From positions 1 through 64,000 of the forward strand of contig CAVZDD010000003.1 in assembly GCA_963773945.1 (NCBI GenBank): DNA of 64,000 bases, in the 5' to 3' direction. Each line of letters opens with the position of its first letter. Positions within the stretch are counted from its first letter, which is position 1. The position numbers and the translations under genes are program-made. This DNA is from JAKIWV01 sp963773945 (GTDB taxonomy: Archaea > Thermoplasmatota > Thermoplasmata > Lutacidiplasmatales > UBA184). This document shows, in pieces, positions 40,957-49,724 of this stretch. A model generated the notes under the pieces. That model was not told where the DNA came from. It saw only the letters and a program-made list of their open reading frames with translations, and did not search any database.

Positions 40957-41784
40957 ATGAACGCTTCCTCAGCGAACGACGCTCAGGAGGCGGTGACCTC
41001 TCCGGAAGTACTCCGTCGTTACCACGAAAATTCCGCGGAGGCGTATCGAGTCTTCGCGCGGACGACCCCCGGCGGCCAGATTGAAGAACGGGATGGGTTG
41101 GTTCTCACCGACTGTCTGGCGACGGACAGCATGGGGAACGTGGCGGTCGTTACGGCTCCTACGCGGGACCCCGGTGCGACGATCTCCGAGGTCGCCGCGT
41201 TCTTTGCCCCCCACCGGCGTCCCTGGATCCTCTTCGCCATTCCGGACGCCGCTCCCAGCCTGGAGCGGGCCGCTCGCGAGCGAGGACTGCGGGACGAAGG
41301 CTGGTTTCCCGGTCTCCTGCTCGACCCGATCCCCCCCGAAGCGCCACCGCTGCCCGATGGCGTCGAGGTTCGCCTCGTCGACACCGTGGAGGAGCTCCAA
41401 GTGTTCGAGCGGGCGGCGTCGAGGGCATACGGGGTGGAGTCCGGACCGGTCTATCCGAGCTGGCTCACGTATCCGGGGTTCTCCTTTCACCTGGCCTATC
41501 ACCGAGGGGAGCCGGTCGCCACCGCTACGCTGGTGGCGTCCCATGGGATCGCGGGCATCGTCTACGTCGGGACCGTGCCGGAGGCGCGTGGCCGGGGCTT
41601 CGGACGAGCCGCGGTCTGGGCCGCCATCCAAGCCGGGCGCGACGCCGGATTCCGAACGAGCGCGCTGTGGGCCACTCCGATGGGGCGCCCGATGTACGAA
41701 CGGATGGGGTTCCGACCGGTGACCCAGTACCGCATCTGGAGTCCGCCGGAGTTTCCGCTTCCCCGGGCCTTCGGGCCCCGGTGA
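40957..41784 (+). CDS. GNAT N-acetyltransferase, two-part
   Basis: 275 aa. A degenerate N-terminal half (about 1-125) precedes a complete GNAT domain. VEVRLVDTVEELQVFERAA starts it, VYVGTVPEARGRGFGRAAVW carries the acetyl-CoA loop ARGRGFGRA, and YERMGFRPVTQYRIW ends it. The substrate is unknown. Its neighbours share no operon structure with it. Confidence 0.87.
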   Translation: MNASSANDAQEAVTSPEVLRRYHENSAEAYRVFARTTPGGQIEERDGLVLTDCLATDSMGNVAVVTAPTRDPGATISEVAAFFAPHRRPWILFAIPDAAPSLERAARERGLRDEGWFPGLLLDPIPPEAPPLPDGVEVRLVDTVEELQVFERAASRAYGVESGPVYPSWLTYPGFSFHLAYHRGEPVATATLVASHGIAGIVYVGTVPEARGRGFGRAAVWAAIQAGRDAGFRTSALWATPMGRPMYERMGFRPVTQYRIWSPPEFPLPRAFGPR

Positions 41785-41797
41785 AGGACCGAGGGTA

Positions 41798-42865
41798 CTA
41801 GACTCGGGGAATCGTCAGGGCCGGAATCATCCTCGAGAAGAGGGCGACGAACCGCGGGTTCCGGGCGAAGTGACTCCCCGGGAACTCGTCGTGGTGCATC
41901 GGGACCCCGACGCGCTGGGCCTCCGCGGCGAGCATGCGGGCGGCCACGTCCAGGTACCATTCGTCGGAGTCCGAGCCCGTCACGTGCACCGACCGCATGC
42001 CTCGAAGCGCTTGCTGGGCCTCGGGCTGGGCCAGCCGACGGAGTGGGTCGAAGGCCAGCCACCGGTCCCAAACCTCCGGAATCAAGGCCCCGGTCTCCGT
42101 ATCGAAGGGAAGTTCAAAACTTCCGACGGGGTCCACGGTCGGCGAGTAGCAGGAGGCCATTCCGAGGGTGTTGAGGGCCGCCCCCGAGGCGTCAGTGGGT
42201 CCCTTGAGGGTCGTCGGGTCGGTGAAGAGTCGCTCCATCCACTTGTCAGGCCCGCCGACCTTCCGGAACTCCCGAAACGCCCGAGGGAAGTCCGGTAGGT
42301 AGGAGTACTCGAACGCCGCGTCGCCGGCGCTCGAGCCTACGGCCTGGAACACCTCCGGGTACTCCAGGCCCAGGTGGAGCGCGCCGAATCCGCCGCTCGA
42401 CTGGCCGAGGACCCCGGTCGCGCCCGTGTGGAACTTCTCGCGGGCCCAAGGCACCACCTCCTTCGCGACATAATCGGCGTATGGCCCGGTCGCGAGGGAG
42501 TTGACGAACTGACTTCCCCCCAGCGACGTGAGGCAATCGGGCGCGACGAGGACCGCCTCCGGACACGTTCCGGACCGGATCATCCGGTCGAGCAACTGGA
42601 TCAGCGATTCCTGAAAGAGTCCCCTGCGCAGGAATTCCATCCATCCAGCGCCCATGAACCCCACAAGGTCGACGAGCAGCGGCAGGCCCTCGGTGTGCTG
42701 GGACGGAGGAACATAGTATGCAACGTCCCGAATGAAGGGGTCCCCCCATGGGTTTCCTCTCAACAGATTACTCTCGAGGGAGGACTGCCCGGTGGTCCCC
42801 TTGAGCGGAGGCGGGAAAGAGGACGGGCCGCGGTGCTCGACCGGAGGTCGCAGAGGTTGACGCAT
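41798..42865 (-). CDS. alpha/beta-hydrolase, esterase D / antigen 85-like
   Basis: 355 aa. The nucleophile elbow GVLGQSSGGFGALHLG has Ser in GxSxG near residue 156; the acid may be Asp in VTGSDSDEWYLDVA and the His in EFPGSHFARN. VAYYVPPSQHTEGLPLLVDL is the family's start of the fold. Members hydrolyse esters or transfer acyl groups. No signal peptide is seen. It is downstream of the FAD enzyme gene on the same strand (89-nt gap). Confidence 0.82.
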   Translation of the reverse strand: MRQPLRPPVEHRGPSSFPPPLKGTTGQSSLESNLLRGNPWGDPFIRDVAYYVPPSQHTEGLPLLVDLVGFMGAGWMEFLRRGLFQESLIQLLDRMIRSGTCPEAVLVAPDCLTSLGGSQFVNSLATGPYADYVAKEVVPWAREKFHTGATGVLGQSSGGFGALHLGLEYPEVFQAVGSSAGDAAFEYSYLPDFPRAFREFRKVGGPDKWMERLFTDPTTLKGPTDASGAALNTLGMASCYSPTVDPVGSFELPFDTETGALIPEVWDRWLAFDPLRRLAQPEAQQALRGMRSVHVTGSDSDEWYLDVAARMLAAEAQRVGVPMHHDEFPGSHFARNPRFVALFSRMIPALTIPRV

Positions 42866-42954
42866 GATATGCTCCCGGTCTCACGCGGAGCCGGCCCATC
42901 TCTTTTGCGACGAGCGGTCCGGGTGCGTTCGGCGGGGGGTGGCCATCCTCTCCT

Positions 42955-44535
42955 TCATGATCCGCCCGCCGCCCGCCGGGTCCGAGGTCCGGCGGACCGA
43001 AGGTCCTCCAGCACGACCTGGGCCGCGTTGTGGCCGGGAGCTCCCATCACGCCGCCGCCGGGGTGGGCCGTGGACGCGCAGAGATACAGGCCGGGAATCG
43101 GAGTCCGGTAGCCGGACCATCCGATCAGCGGCCGGAAGCGAAAGATCTGATCGGGCGTCATGTTTCCCTGGAAGATGTTCCCCCCCGACATGCCGAGGGT
43201 TCGTTCGATATCGACCGGCGAGATCACCTGGGAATGGTCGATCGTCGCACGGATGTCGGGAGCATACTCCTCCAGTGTCCGAAGAATGGTGTCCTCGGCC
43301 TCCGGCTCAAACTCATCCCACGTCGTCCCCCGCAACTCATAGGGAGCGTACTGGACAAAACACGTCATGGTGTGCTTGCCGGGCGGCGCCACCGATGGGT
43401 CGGCGGCGCTCTGGAACAGAATGTCCATGTACGGTCGGTCGGAAAACCGCCCGTATTTTCCGGCGTCATAGGCGCGCTCGAGGTACTCCATGGACGGAGC
43501 GATCTCGACCTCGCCCGTATGCGGACCTCCGGGTCCCTCCCACGCCGTGAACTGGGGGAGACGATTGAGCGCTGCGTTGAATTTCAGGGAAGCACCGTCG
43601 CTGCGGAACTTACGGACCTTCGCCCGCTCGCTATCGGACAGGACGTCGGGAGGCAGGAGTTTGAGCAGGGTCCGTCGCAGGTCCAGCGCCGACAGAACCA
43701 CCGCGCTCTCGATCTGTTCCCCGGATTCGGTTTCTACGCCGACGACCTGTCCATCGCGTATCCGGAGCCCGCGAACCCCGGTGCTCACCCGAATGCGGGC
43801 CCCGAAATGCGTTGCCGCCCGGGCCATCGATTCGGTGATGCGTCCCATGCCGCCGACGGAGAATCCCCAAGCTTGCCGCTCTCCGTCGAGGACCGTGGCA
43901 TTGTGATGGGCCAGCACGTACGCGGTGCCCGGCGTTCGGGGACCGCACATCTCGCCGATGAGTCCGTTGATCGCCAGCGACGCCTTCAGCTGGTCGCTCT
44001 CGAACCACCCGTCAAGAAACTCCTCGACGCTCAGGAGGAACAGGTCCCGTAGCAACGCGTCAATACCCTGCCCTTCCAGCTGCGCGAGGAGTACCGGCAA
44101 AGGCGCCGGGGGCTGGAGGAGCAAGGGTTCCAGGATGTCGAAGGTCCGTTCCCAGTATTCCACGTATCGGGGGTAGACCTTCGCGTCCCGCGCGGAGAAC
44201 TTCGCGATCTCTCGCAATGTCGCCTCTGCATCTTCCCACATAGAGAGGGATCGTCCATCGGGAAACGGACAGAACTCGGAGGGGGAACAGGGAAGGGTCC
44301 GGAACCCAAATCTTCGAAGCTCCAGGTCGTCGATGATCTGCGGTCGGAGCATCCCTGCCACGTAGGAGTAAGTGTTGATCCGGAACCCCGGCCACGGCTC
44401 TTCGGTGACGCAGGCGCCGCCCACCCGATCCCGTTGCTCGAGAACAAGGGTCCGGACACCGGCCTTCGCGAGATAACCCGCAGCGACCAGTCCGTTGTGG
44501 CCCGCCCCGACGACGACGGCGTCGTAGCTGTCCAT
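42955..44535 (-). CDS. phytoene desaturase-like FAD oxidoreductase
   Basis: 526 aa. The dinucleotide fold is AVVVGAGHNGLVAAGYLAKA at residues 6-25, and RVGGACVTEEPWPGF the following GG motif. The C-terminal FAD motif is GLYLCASTAHPGGGVMGAPGH. The group (PYROXD2/CrtI-like) covers carotenoid desaturases and many uncharacterised oxidoreductases. No carotenoid synthesis genes lie near, so a carotenoid role is not supported here. Confidence 0.88.
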   Translation of the reverse strand: MDSYDAVVVGAGHNGLVAAGYLAKAGVRTLVLEQRDRVGGACVTEEPWPGFRINTYSYVAGMLRPQIIDDLELRRFGFRTLPCSPSEFCPFPDGRSLSMWEDAEATLREIAKFSARDAKVYPRYVEYWERTFDILEPLLLQPPAPLPVLLAQLEGQGIDALLRDLFLLSVEEFLDGWFESDQLKASLAINGLIGEMCGPRTPGTAYVLAHHNATVLDGERQAWGFSVGGMGRITESMARAATHFGARIRVSTGVRGLRIRDGQVVGVETESGEQIESAVVLSALDLRRTLLKLLPPDVLSDSERAKVRKFRSDGASLKFNAALNRLPQFTAWEGPGGPHTGEVEIAPSMEYLERAYDAGKYGRFSDRPYMDILFQSAADPSVAPPGKHTMTCFVQYAPYELRGTTWDEFEPEAEDTILRTLEEYAPDIRATIDHSQVISPVDIERTLGMSGGNIFQGNMTPDQIFRFRPLIGWSGYRTPIPGLYLCASTAHPGGGVMGAPGHNAAQVVLEDLRSAGPRTRRAAGGS

Positions 44536-44601
44536 GCGCGGGGGGAACGGGACCGGGCCTTTAGACTGCCGTCACGGACCCCCCGCGCGGACCTCCAGCA
44601 G

Positions 44602-44608
44602 AAATATG
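44602..44608 (+). promoter_or_regulatory. TATA box deciding the esterase start
   Basis: aaatatg is centred 27 nt before the GTG at 44632. Reading frames that begin further upstream would precede it. Confidence 0.6.
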
Positions 44609-44631
44609 CCGTCCCCCGGAATGCGCCGGCC

Positions 44632-45582
44632 GTGCCCCTTCATCCGAAGTTGCGGGAACGGATCGATTACGAGGCGACCTCGTTCCCCGACCTCACCCGT
44701 ATTCCCGTGAACGAGGGGCGACAGGTCGTCCGTGCGATGGCCGTCGAGACGGACCGACTCGCGGGGCCGCCTCCCGCGCTCGCGCGGGTCGAGAACCACT
44801 CGATCTCGGTGCCCGGGCACCGCCTCGGCCTCCGATTGTATTTCCCGAAGGAGGCCCCGGACCCGAGTCCGGTCCTGGTCTATCTCCACGGCGGCGGGTG
44901 GGTGTTCAGCGACCTCGAGACCCACGATAGCCTCTGCCGGGAAATCGCCGGTCGTTCCCGGACGGTGGTGGCGAGCGTCGATTACTCGCGCTCCCCCGAA
45001 GAGAGGTTTCCCGTGGCCCTCGAGGACGGGTACGCGGCGGTGCAATGGCTCGCCGAGCCGGAAACGGCTCGCCGGTTTCAGTTACGCCCCGACCGGATCG
45101 CCATCGGAGGGGACAGTGCCGGAGGAAACATGGCGGCAGTGCTGGCGGTCCTCACCGGCTATCGGCGGGGCCCCGAATTGATGGGTCAGATCCTGATCTG
45201 TCCGGTGACGGCGTACACGCCCGACACGCCCTCCTATTCGACCAACGGAACGGGATTTGGGTTTGAGGCGTCCTTCATGCCGTGGATGTGGGACCATTAC
45301 CTGACCTCTCCCCGACAGGGCCAGGACTATCGCGTGGCGGTGCTGCGGACCCCCGACCTCTCCCATGTCGCGCCGGCCCTCGTGATCACCGCAGAGTACG
45401 ACCTGCTCCGCGACGAGGGAGAGCAGTTGGCGGACCGGCTGCGCGAGGCCGGGGTGCCCACGCAGGCGACCCGCTACAATGGAATGATCCACGGGTTCTT
45501 GGACTACCGGGGACTCGTCCAGGAAGCCGGGGACGCCATCGACGAGATCGCTGGGACGCTCCGCCGCTGGTCCGTGGCGTAG
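44632..45582 (+). CDS. alpha/beta-hydrolase, hormone-sensitive-lipase family
   Basis: Carboxylesterase of 316 aa. VYLHGGGWVFSD is the oxyanion HGGG motif, AIGGDSAGGNMAAVLA the GDSAGG nucleophile elbow, VITAEYDLLRDEGEQ the acid, and YNGMIHGFLDY the catalytic His. VPLHPKLRERI is a typical HSL start. GTG at 44632 fits a leaderless message from the TATA box. Shares only promoter space with the divergent FAD enzyme gene. Confidence 0.93.
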   Translation: MPLHPKLRERIDYEATSFPDLTRIPVNEGRQVVRAMAVETDRLAGPPPALARVENHSISVPGHRLGLRLYFPKEAPDPSPVLVYLHGGGWVFSDLETHDSLCREIAGRSRTVVASVDYSRSPEERFPVALEDGYAAVQWLAEPETARRFQLRPDRIAIGGDSAGGNMAAVLAVLTGYRRGPELMGQILICPVTAYTPDTPSYSTNGTGFGFEASFMPWMWDHYLTSPRQGQDYRVAVLRTPDLSHVAPALVITAEYDLLRDEGEQLADRLREAGVPTQATRYNGMIHGFLDYRGLVQEAGDAIDEIAGTLRRWSVA

Positions 45583-45599
45583 CCCCGGAACCACCGCGG

Positions 45600-46170
45600 C
45601 TAGGCCGACAGCCGCTGGACGAACTGCTTTCGGAACTTGGCTACCTTGGGCTCGATGACCATCTGGCAGTACGCCTGGGCGGGATTTCGTAGGAAGTAGT
45701 TCCGGTGGGTACTCTTCCGCGGGATAGAACGCTTGGAACGGGGTCAGCTCGGTCACGACGGGAGCCCGCCACAGGCGGTTCGCCGTTATCTCCTGCATGA
45801 CGGTTTGGGCGGTTTGGAGCTGCTCCGCGGAGTGGTAGAAGACCCCCGAACGGTACTGGGTCCCGACATCGTGTCCTTGCCGGTTCAACGTCGTGGGGTC
45901 ATGGGTCGAGAAGAACACGAGCAGGAGGTCGTGGAAGGAAATCGACGAGGGATCGAAGACGACCTGGATGGCCTCGGCGTGGCCGGTACGCCCGGTGCAG
46001 ACCTGTTCGTAGGAGGGGTTGGACACCGTTCCTCCCGTGTATCCGGGGATCACGCTCGAAACGCCGCGCAGCTGGGCAAAGAGGGCCTCCGTACACCAGA
46101 AGCATCCCCCCGCCAGTGTGGCCGTCTCGCGGGTCCTGCCTTCTCCCTGTGCCATCTTCGGGTCGTTCAT
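45600..46170 (-). pseudogene. msrA: peptide-methionine (S)-S-oxide reductase MsrA, frameshifted
   Basis: Reduces methionine sulfoxide in proteins. The catalytic motif TLAGGCFWCTEALF is intact, as are VIPGYTGGTV and GTQYRSGVFYHS. Near 45707-45709 (ggg on plus) one extra base shifts the frame after FYPAEEY. The restored frame reads HRNYFLRNPAQAYCQMVIEP and ends normally at 45600. Without the fix the frame runs far into the convergent esterase gene. The extra base may be an assembly error, a true mutation or a frameshift site. The ATG overlaps the upstream stop (ATGA). Confidence 0.88.
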
Positions 46171-46634
46171 ACTCGCCGCGGGGGCGGAACCCTGCCGTCC
46201 GCATCAAGGTTCGTGGGCATATCCGCCCGAAGATGGTAGCCCGCCGCCCGGTCCATGGTGATGTGAGCCGCCCAGCCTAACATCGGCCAGAAGAAGATGG
46301 GGTTGAGGACCCACGCCAACCCCGCAACGGCCGCCCAGACCAGAAGGCTGTGCATTACGTTGTAGAGCGAGGGTCCCCAGGAGGGCCAGCGGCCCTCGGG
46401 TTGCCGAGACAGTCCGATCGGACCGAACGCGATGAGGTCAGGGAGCAGGAAAAAGAGCACGAACAGAAGGACATCGTTGAGTGGGAATTCCCGAAGCTCG
46501 ACCATCCTCCAACCGAAGACCACGCCGAGAATCGCGATCGTGGCGACCGCGTACTCGATCCGGTAGGGCCACGAAGCGAGCGAAAGGAAGCCCGGCCCCC
46601 ACGGCGGGCGGGCCGCGTCCTGGCTCTCCGGCAT
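46167..46634 (-). CDS. DUF4260-like membrane protein
   Basis: 155 aa with about four hydrophobic helices. The motifs LPDLIAFGPIGLS, YNVMHSLLVW and AAHITMDRAAGYHLRAD match my recollection of the DUF4260 family (YNxxH, and HIxxDRxxGYxLK at the end). Function unknown. It is the first gene of a pair with msrA and overlaps it by 4 nt. A TATA-like box (gctaaga on minus) lies about 30 nt upstream. Confidence 0.78.
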   Translation of the reverse strand: MPESQDAARPPWGPGFLSLASWPYRIEYAVATIAILGVVFGWRMVELREFPLNDVLLFVLFFLLPDLIAFGPIGLSRQPEGRWPSWGPSLYNVMHSLLVWAAVAGLAWVLNPIFFWPMLGWAAHITMDRAAGYHLRADMPTNLDADGRVPPPRRV

Positions 46635-46767
46635 TGCGCCTCGTCAGGAGCCGGAGTCTTTCTTAGCAGAGATGGCCTGGTTGAGGGCCCGAACCACTCC
46701 GAACGGGCCGACTACGGTCTGGGATCATCCCCAAGAGAACACGACCGTCCGAGCGCCGTCGCGGGGC

Positions 46768-47496
46768 CTACTCGTCGGTGCGCCGGCGCCGAGTGGTCCG
46801 CGGAGCGTCGTCCTCGTCGTCGTCTCGGCTTTCACGGCGTCGGAACGGAGGGCCGCGCGACCGGAATCGAGGCGGCGGAGCCCCTCGGTCGCCCTCGCGC
46901 CCCCAGCCGCCCCCGGCTCGAGGTCGGGGAGCATAGCTCCCCCGTTGGGCGGGCCGGCCACCCCGTCCCCCGCCACGACCTCCGTCCTCGCGTCGAGGAG
47001 GAAGGGTGAATCGATTTCCGCAGGAGGCGCACGTGCCGGTGACGAGCCCTTCGGGGGTGGTCGTGAACTGAAGCGGGCCCCCGCACGCGCGACAGGGGCG
47101 GGCTCGGGGGGCATCGAATCCCCCGCGGTCGTTGTCCCGGAACGACTCTCGGCGGGGAGGCCGACGCATGGGCGGCTCCTCGTCGTTTTGGAGAACGAAC
47201 TGGAAGGAGGTACTGCATCCGGAGCAGACGGCAGCCAGGCCGCCGGGCGATGCCGTCACTTCCAACGGCGCCCCGCACAGGCTGCAGGGCGGTCCTTCCG
47301 CAGGCGCGGATACCTCCGAGAGATCCCCCGCTTCCGTGGACACTCCAGCGGGGGCGGGTGCTCCTCGGCCCGGCTCGACCGCGCCCTCCAACAGCGTGAA
47401 GGAATGACCGCATCCGGTGCAGGATCCGGTGAGCATTCGGGCCGGCTGGCTCGTGAACTCCATCGAGGAACCGCAGTCAGGGCATGTGTTTGTCAC
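46768..47496 (-). CDS. triple zinc-ribbon protein with Arg/Gly-rich tail
   Basis: 242 aa. Three tandem zinc ribbons share one pattern: CPDCGSSMEF...GSCTGCGHSFTL (Cys5/8/26/29), CSLCGAPLEV...VCSGCSTSFQF (Cys71/74/91/94) and CRACGGPLQF...TCASCGNRFTL (Cys135/138/156/159). The ribbons are joined by disordered linkers. The last 80 residues are Arg/Gly/Pro-rich with RGG-like repeats, then a mixed-charge DDDEDD and RRRR end. Such tails bind RNA or drive condensation. The GTG start at 47496 lies about 38 nt after the box gctaatg. The family is not recognised. Confidence 0.78.
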   Translation of the reverse strand: MTNTCPDCGSSMEFTSQPARMLTGSCTGCGHSFTLLEGAVEPGRGAPAPAGVSTEAGDLSEVSAPAEGPPCSLCGAPLEVTASPGGLAAVCSGCSTSFQFVLQNDEEPPMRRPPRRESFRDNDRGGFDAPRARPCRACGGPLQFTTTPEGLVTGTCASCGNRFTLPPRREDGGRGGGRGGRPAQRGSYAPRPRAGGGWGREGDRGAPPPRFRSRGPPFRRRESRDDDEDDAPRTTRRRRTDE

Positions 47497-47641
47497 GGCT
47501 AACCTGCAGAGCAGAGCCGGCAACCCTTCATTAGCTGGCCTCCTCGCGGCCCGTCCCGGAAGACCGTCCTCGAGCCTTGCCGGGGTGTGACGTGATACGT
47601 CGCCACAACGTACTTGGGGCGCCCGACCTTGCCGCCAGCCC

Positions 47642-48052
47642 ATGAAGACCAAGACGATCCGCCAGTCGGTGATGCTCCCTGGATCCCCGAACGAGGTCTA
47701 TCGAGCCCTGATGACGTCCAAAGGACATTCCGGGTTCAGCGGCGCGCCGGCCCGCATTACGCCGAAAGTCGGAACGACGTTCGTCGTGTGGGGAGGCTAC
47801 ATCCATGGAAAGAATCTCGAACTCGTCACGGGAAAGAAGATCCTCCAAAGCTGGCGGCCGTCCGAAGAGACCTGGCCCCAGGACTACTACTCGACCGTCT
47901 CCTATGAGCTCGCCCCGGTAAAGGGCGGGACTCGACTCACTTTTGTCCACTCGGGCGTCCTGGCCGAACACGCGGGTCATCTGTCGTCCGGGTGGAAGGA
48001 GTCCTACTGGATCCCTCTGAAGGCTTACCTCGGTAAGCCCAAGAGGGCCTAG
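47642..48052 (+). CDS. SRPBCC/AHSA1-domain protein
   Basis: 136 aa with the START-like fold. IRQSVMLPGSPNEVYRALMT is the family start and LELVTGKKILQSWRP the central strands; GWKESYWIPLKAYL is the long C-terminal helix. The group covers Aha1-like co-chaperones and ligand-binding proteins. The ligand is unknown. The box cgtacttg lies about 30 nt before the ATG. Confidence 0.88.
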   Translation: MKTKTIRQSVMLPGSPNEVYRALMTSKGHSGFSGAPARITPKVGTTFVVWGGYIHGKNLELVTGKKILQSWRPSEETWPQDYYSTVSYELAPVKGGTRLTFVHSGVLAEHAGHLSSGWKESYWIPLKAYLGKPKRA

Positions 48053-48094
48053 GCGGGCGGTCCCCCTCATCAGGGCCAGACCCTCGCGCCAAGG

Positions 48095-49081
48095 GTGGAC
48101 GAAGGGGCCGTGAAGATCGTCGAGCTGGGCGAGCTGCCGGCCGCCCTCGGGGACGAGTTTGCGGCCATGACCTGGCTCGACGGCGACCATCCTCAGGACC
48201 TGGCGCTCGTGGAACGCCTCACCCACCTTGGTTTCCGGTATTCCGACTACCGCGGCCTGGTCGCCGTCGAGGACAGTCACGTGGTCGGTCGGATCGAGAC
48301 CTACGTCCTTCCGTATCGCACCAGGTCAGGGACCGAATCCGTGCTCGGAATATCGGGGGTCGTCACCCATCCGAACGCGTTGCGGCACGGGGTCGCCAGC
48401 GCGCTACTCAAGGAAGCCCATGCCCGAGAGCGCAGCACCGGTCGACGCTGGTCGTTTCTCTGGACCCATCGATCGTGGGGGGCACACCGGATGTACGAGC
48501 GCCTGGGGTACCGAGACGTTTACTCGCCCCCGGCCGCCTCACGAAAGGTCGAGCGGTCCTCCGCGCCTTCGGTCGACCACGGCTACCGGTTGAGACCCCT
48601 CAAGGCCTCGGAAGACGATCTGCTCGAACGGTTGTTCCACGCGAGTACTCGGAACCGGCTGGGCTTCCTTCCTCGCTGGCCGGGATCCTTCCGCGCGCGA
48701 TTCCGGCTCGGTTGGCGAAGCGCCTCCGATTATGTCGTACTGACCCAAGGTTTAGTTCCGGTCGGTTACGCCTTCACGTCGAAGGCTCGGTACGCGCTCG
48801 GGGCCATGGAAGTGGTGATTCGCCATCCGCGTCATGTACGGGCCATGCTCGACGCCCTCGAGCGGAAGGCCGCCGGTACTTGGCTGGCCTTCGGGCGCAC
48901 CACTTTCATCACCGACAACGAAGCGCTGCTCCGGCGCCGGGGATACATTATCTCCCGGCGCGGGCACGCAACGCTCATGGCCAAGCCGCTGCGGCCGGAT
49001 TCGCGCCGTCCCCGTTCCGCGGACCCCTCGGTGATGTGTACGAGCGCCGCGTTCACGTTACACTCTGGTGACGTGTTTTAA
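48095..49081 (+). CDS. GNAT N-acetyltransferase, 328 aa
   Basis: An N-terminal GNAT domain (about 20-150) has VLGISGVVTHPNALRHGVAS as strand 4 and the acetyl-CoA region, then MYERLGYRDVY. A second, degenerate GNAT-like half (about 165-300) follows, ending RRRGYIISRRGHATLMAKPL. Substrate unknown. Start: GTG at 48095; a second GTG at 48110 gives VKIVELGELP and is as good. The TAA overlaps the stop of the convergent acetyltransferase gene. Confidence 0.82.
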   Translation: MDEGAVKIVELGELPAALGDEFAAMTWLDGDHPQDLALVERLTHLGFRYSDYRGLVAVEDSHVVGRIETYVLPYRTRSGTESVLGISGVVTHPNALRHGVASALLKEAHARERSTGRRWSFLWTHRSWGAHRMYERLGYRDVYSPPAASRKVERSSAPSVDHGYRLRPLKASEDDLLERLFHASTRNRLGFLPRWPGSFRARFRLGWRSASDYVVLTQGLVPVGYAFTSKARYALGAMEVVIRHPRHVRAMLDALERKAAGTWLAFGRTTFITDNEALLRRRGYIISRRGHATLMAKPLRPDSRRPRSADPSVMCTSAAFTLHSGDVF

Positions 49082-49641
49082 CCCGGCGCTCTGGGAGCCG
49101 GACCCGTTGGGGCGCCGGGTCCAAGACGTCCGGGGGACGGCTCGACGGAGGTTCCGGGCGGGTTGAGGCGGAGGCCCATGAGGATCTCTCCGGAAACGAC
49201 CATCATCTTGCTGCGCAGACCCCAGGCCCCGAGGCCGCCCTCCCGGTACCCGAGTTCATCTCGGTCAATGAGGCGAAACCCTCGAGACGTGAAGAGCGCC
49301 CGCGAGGCCTCATTGTCCTCTTCCGCCGCCGCGTAGACGATCTCACATCGCTGGTTCCGGAACCGGGTCAGGGCGTCGTCGAGGAGGAACGTCCCCACCT
49401 TGTGCTTTCGATAGTCGCGGAGCACCGCCACGTAGTAGACGTACCCGACGCCCGGAGCCAAATCTTCGAGCATGGAGACTCCGACCAGCCGGTCGGCGTC
49501 GAGCGCCCCCCGGGCGGCCGAGACCCGACGAAGGGTCCGCTTCGCGTGCCACCGATAGATCCCCACGAACGAATCGATGACAATCGGGACTGCACGCTCC
49601 CGGTCGTCGCCGACCAAATCGATCGCGTGAAGTGTCGGCAT
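49078..49641 (-). CDS. GNAT N-acetyltransferase, 187 aa
   Basis: GNAT domain with VGYVYYVAVLRDYRKHKVGT as strand 4 and acetyl-CoA loop (RKHKVGTFL, one Gly less than usual), and NEASRALFTSRGFRLIDRDE as the last helix and strand. The C terminus is Pro/Gly-rich. Substrate unknown. Convergent with another GNAT gene by overlapping stop codons (TTAA). Confidence 0.8.
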   Translation of the reverse strand: MPTLHAIDLVGDDRERAVPIVIDSFVGIYRWHAKRTLRRVSAARGALDADRLVGVSMLEDLAPGVGYVYYVAVLRDYRKHKVGTFLLDDALTRFRNQRCEIVYAAAEEDNEASRALFTSRGFRLIDRDELGYREGGLGAWGLRSKMMVVSGEILMGLRLNPPGTSVEPSPGRLGPGAPTGPAPRAPG

Positions 49642-49724
49642 GCCGGGCCCGAGCGTTAAGGCCCGTTGCCCGCTTTAGGGGACCGCTCCGTCGAGAGGTC
49701 GGCCCCTCGGGCGAATCGCGGGGC

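Noticed and set aside
45082..45705. The long extension of the msrA frame into the convergent esterase gene
   Set aside because: It is read-through after a one-base shift; the adjacent frame holds the true MsrA C terminus.
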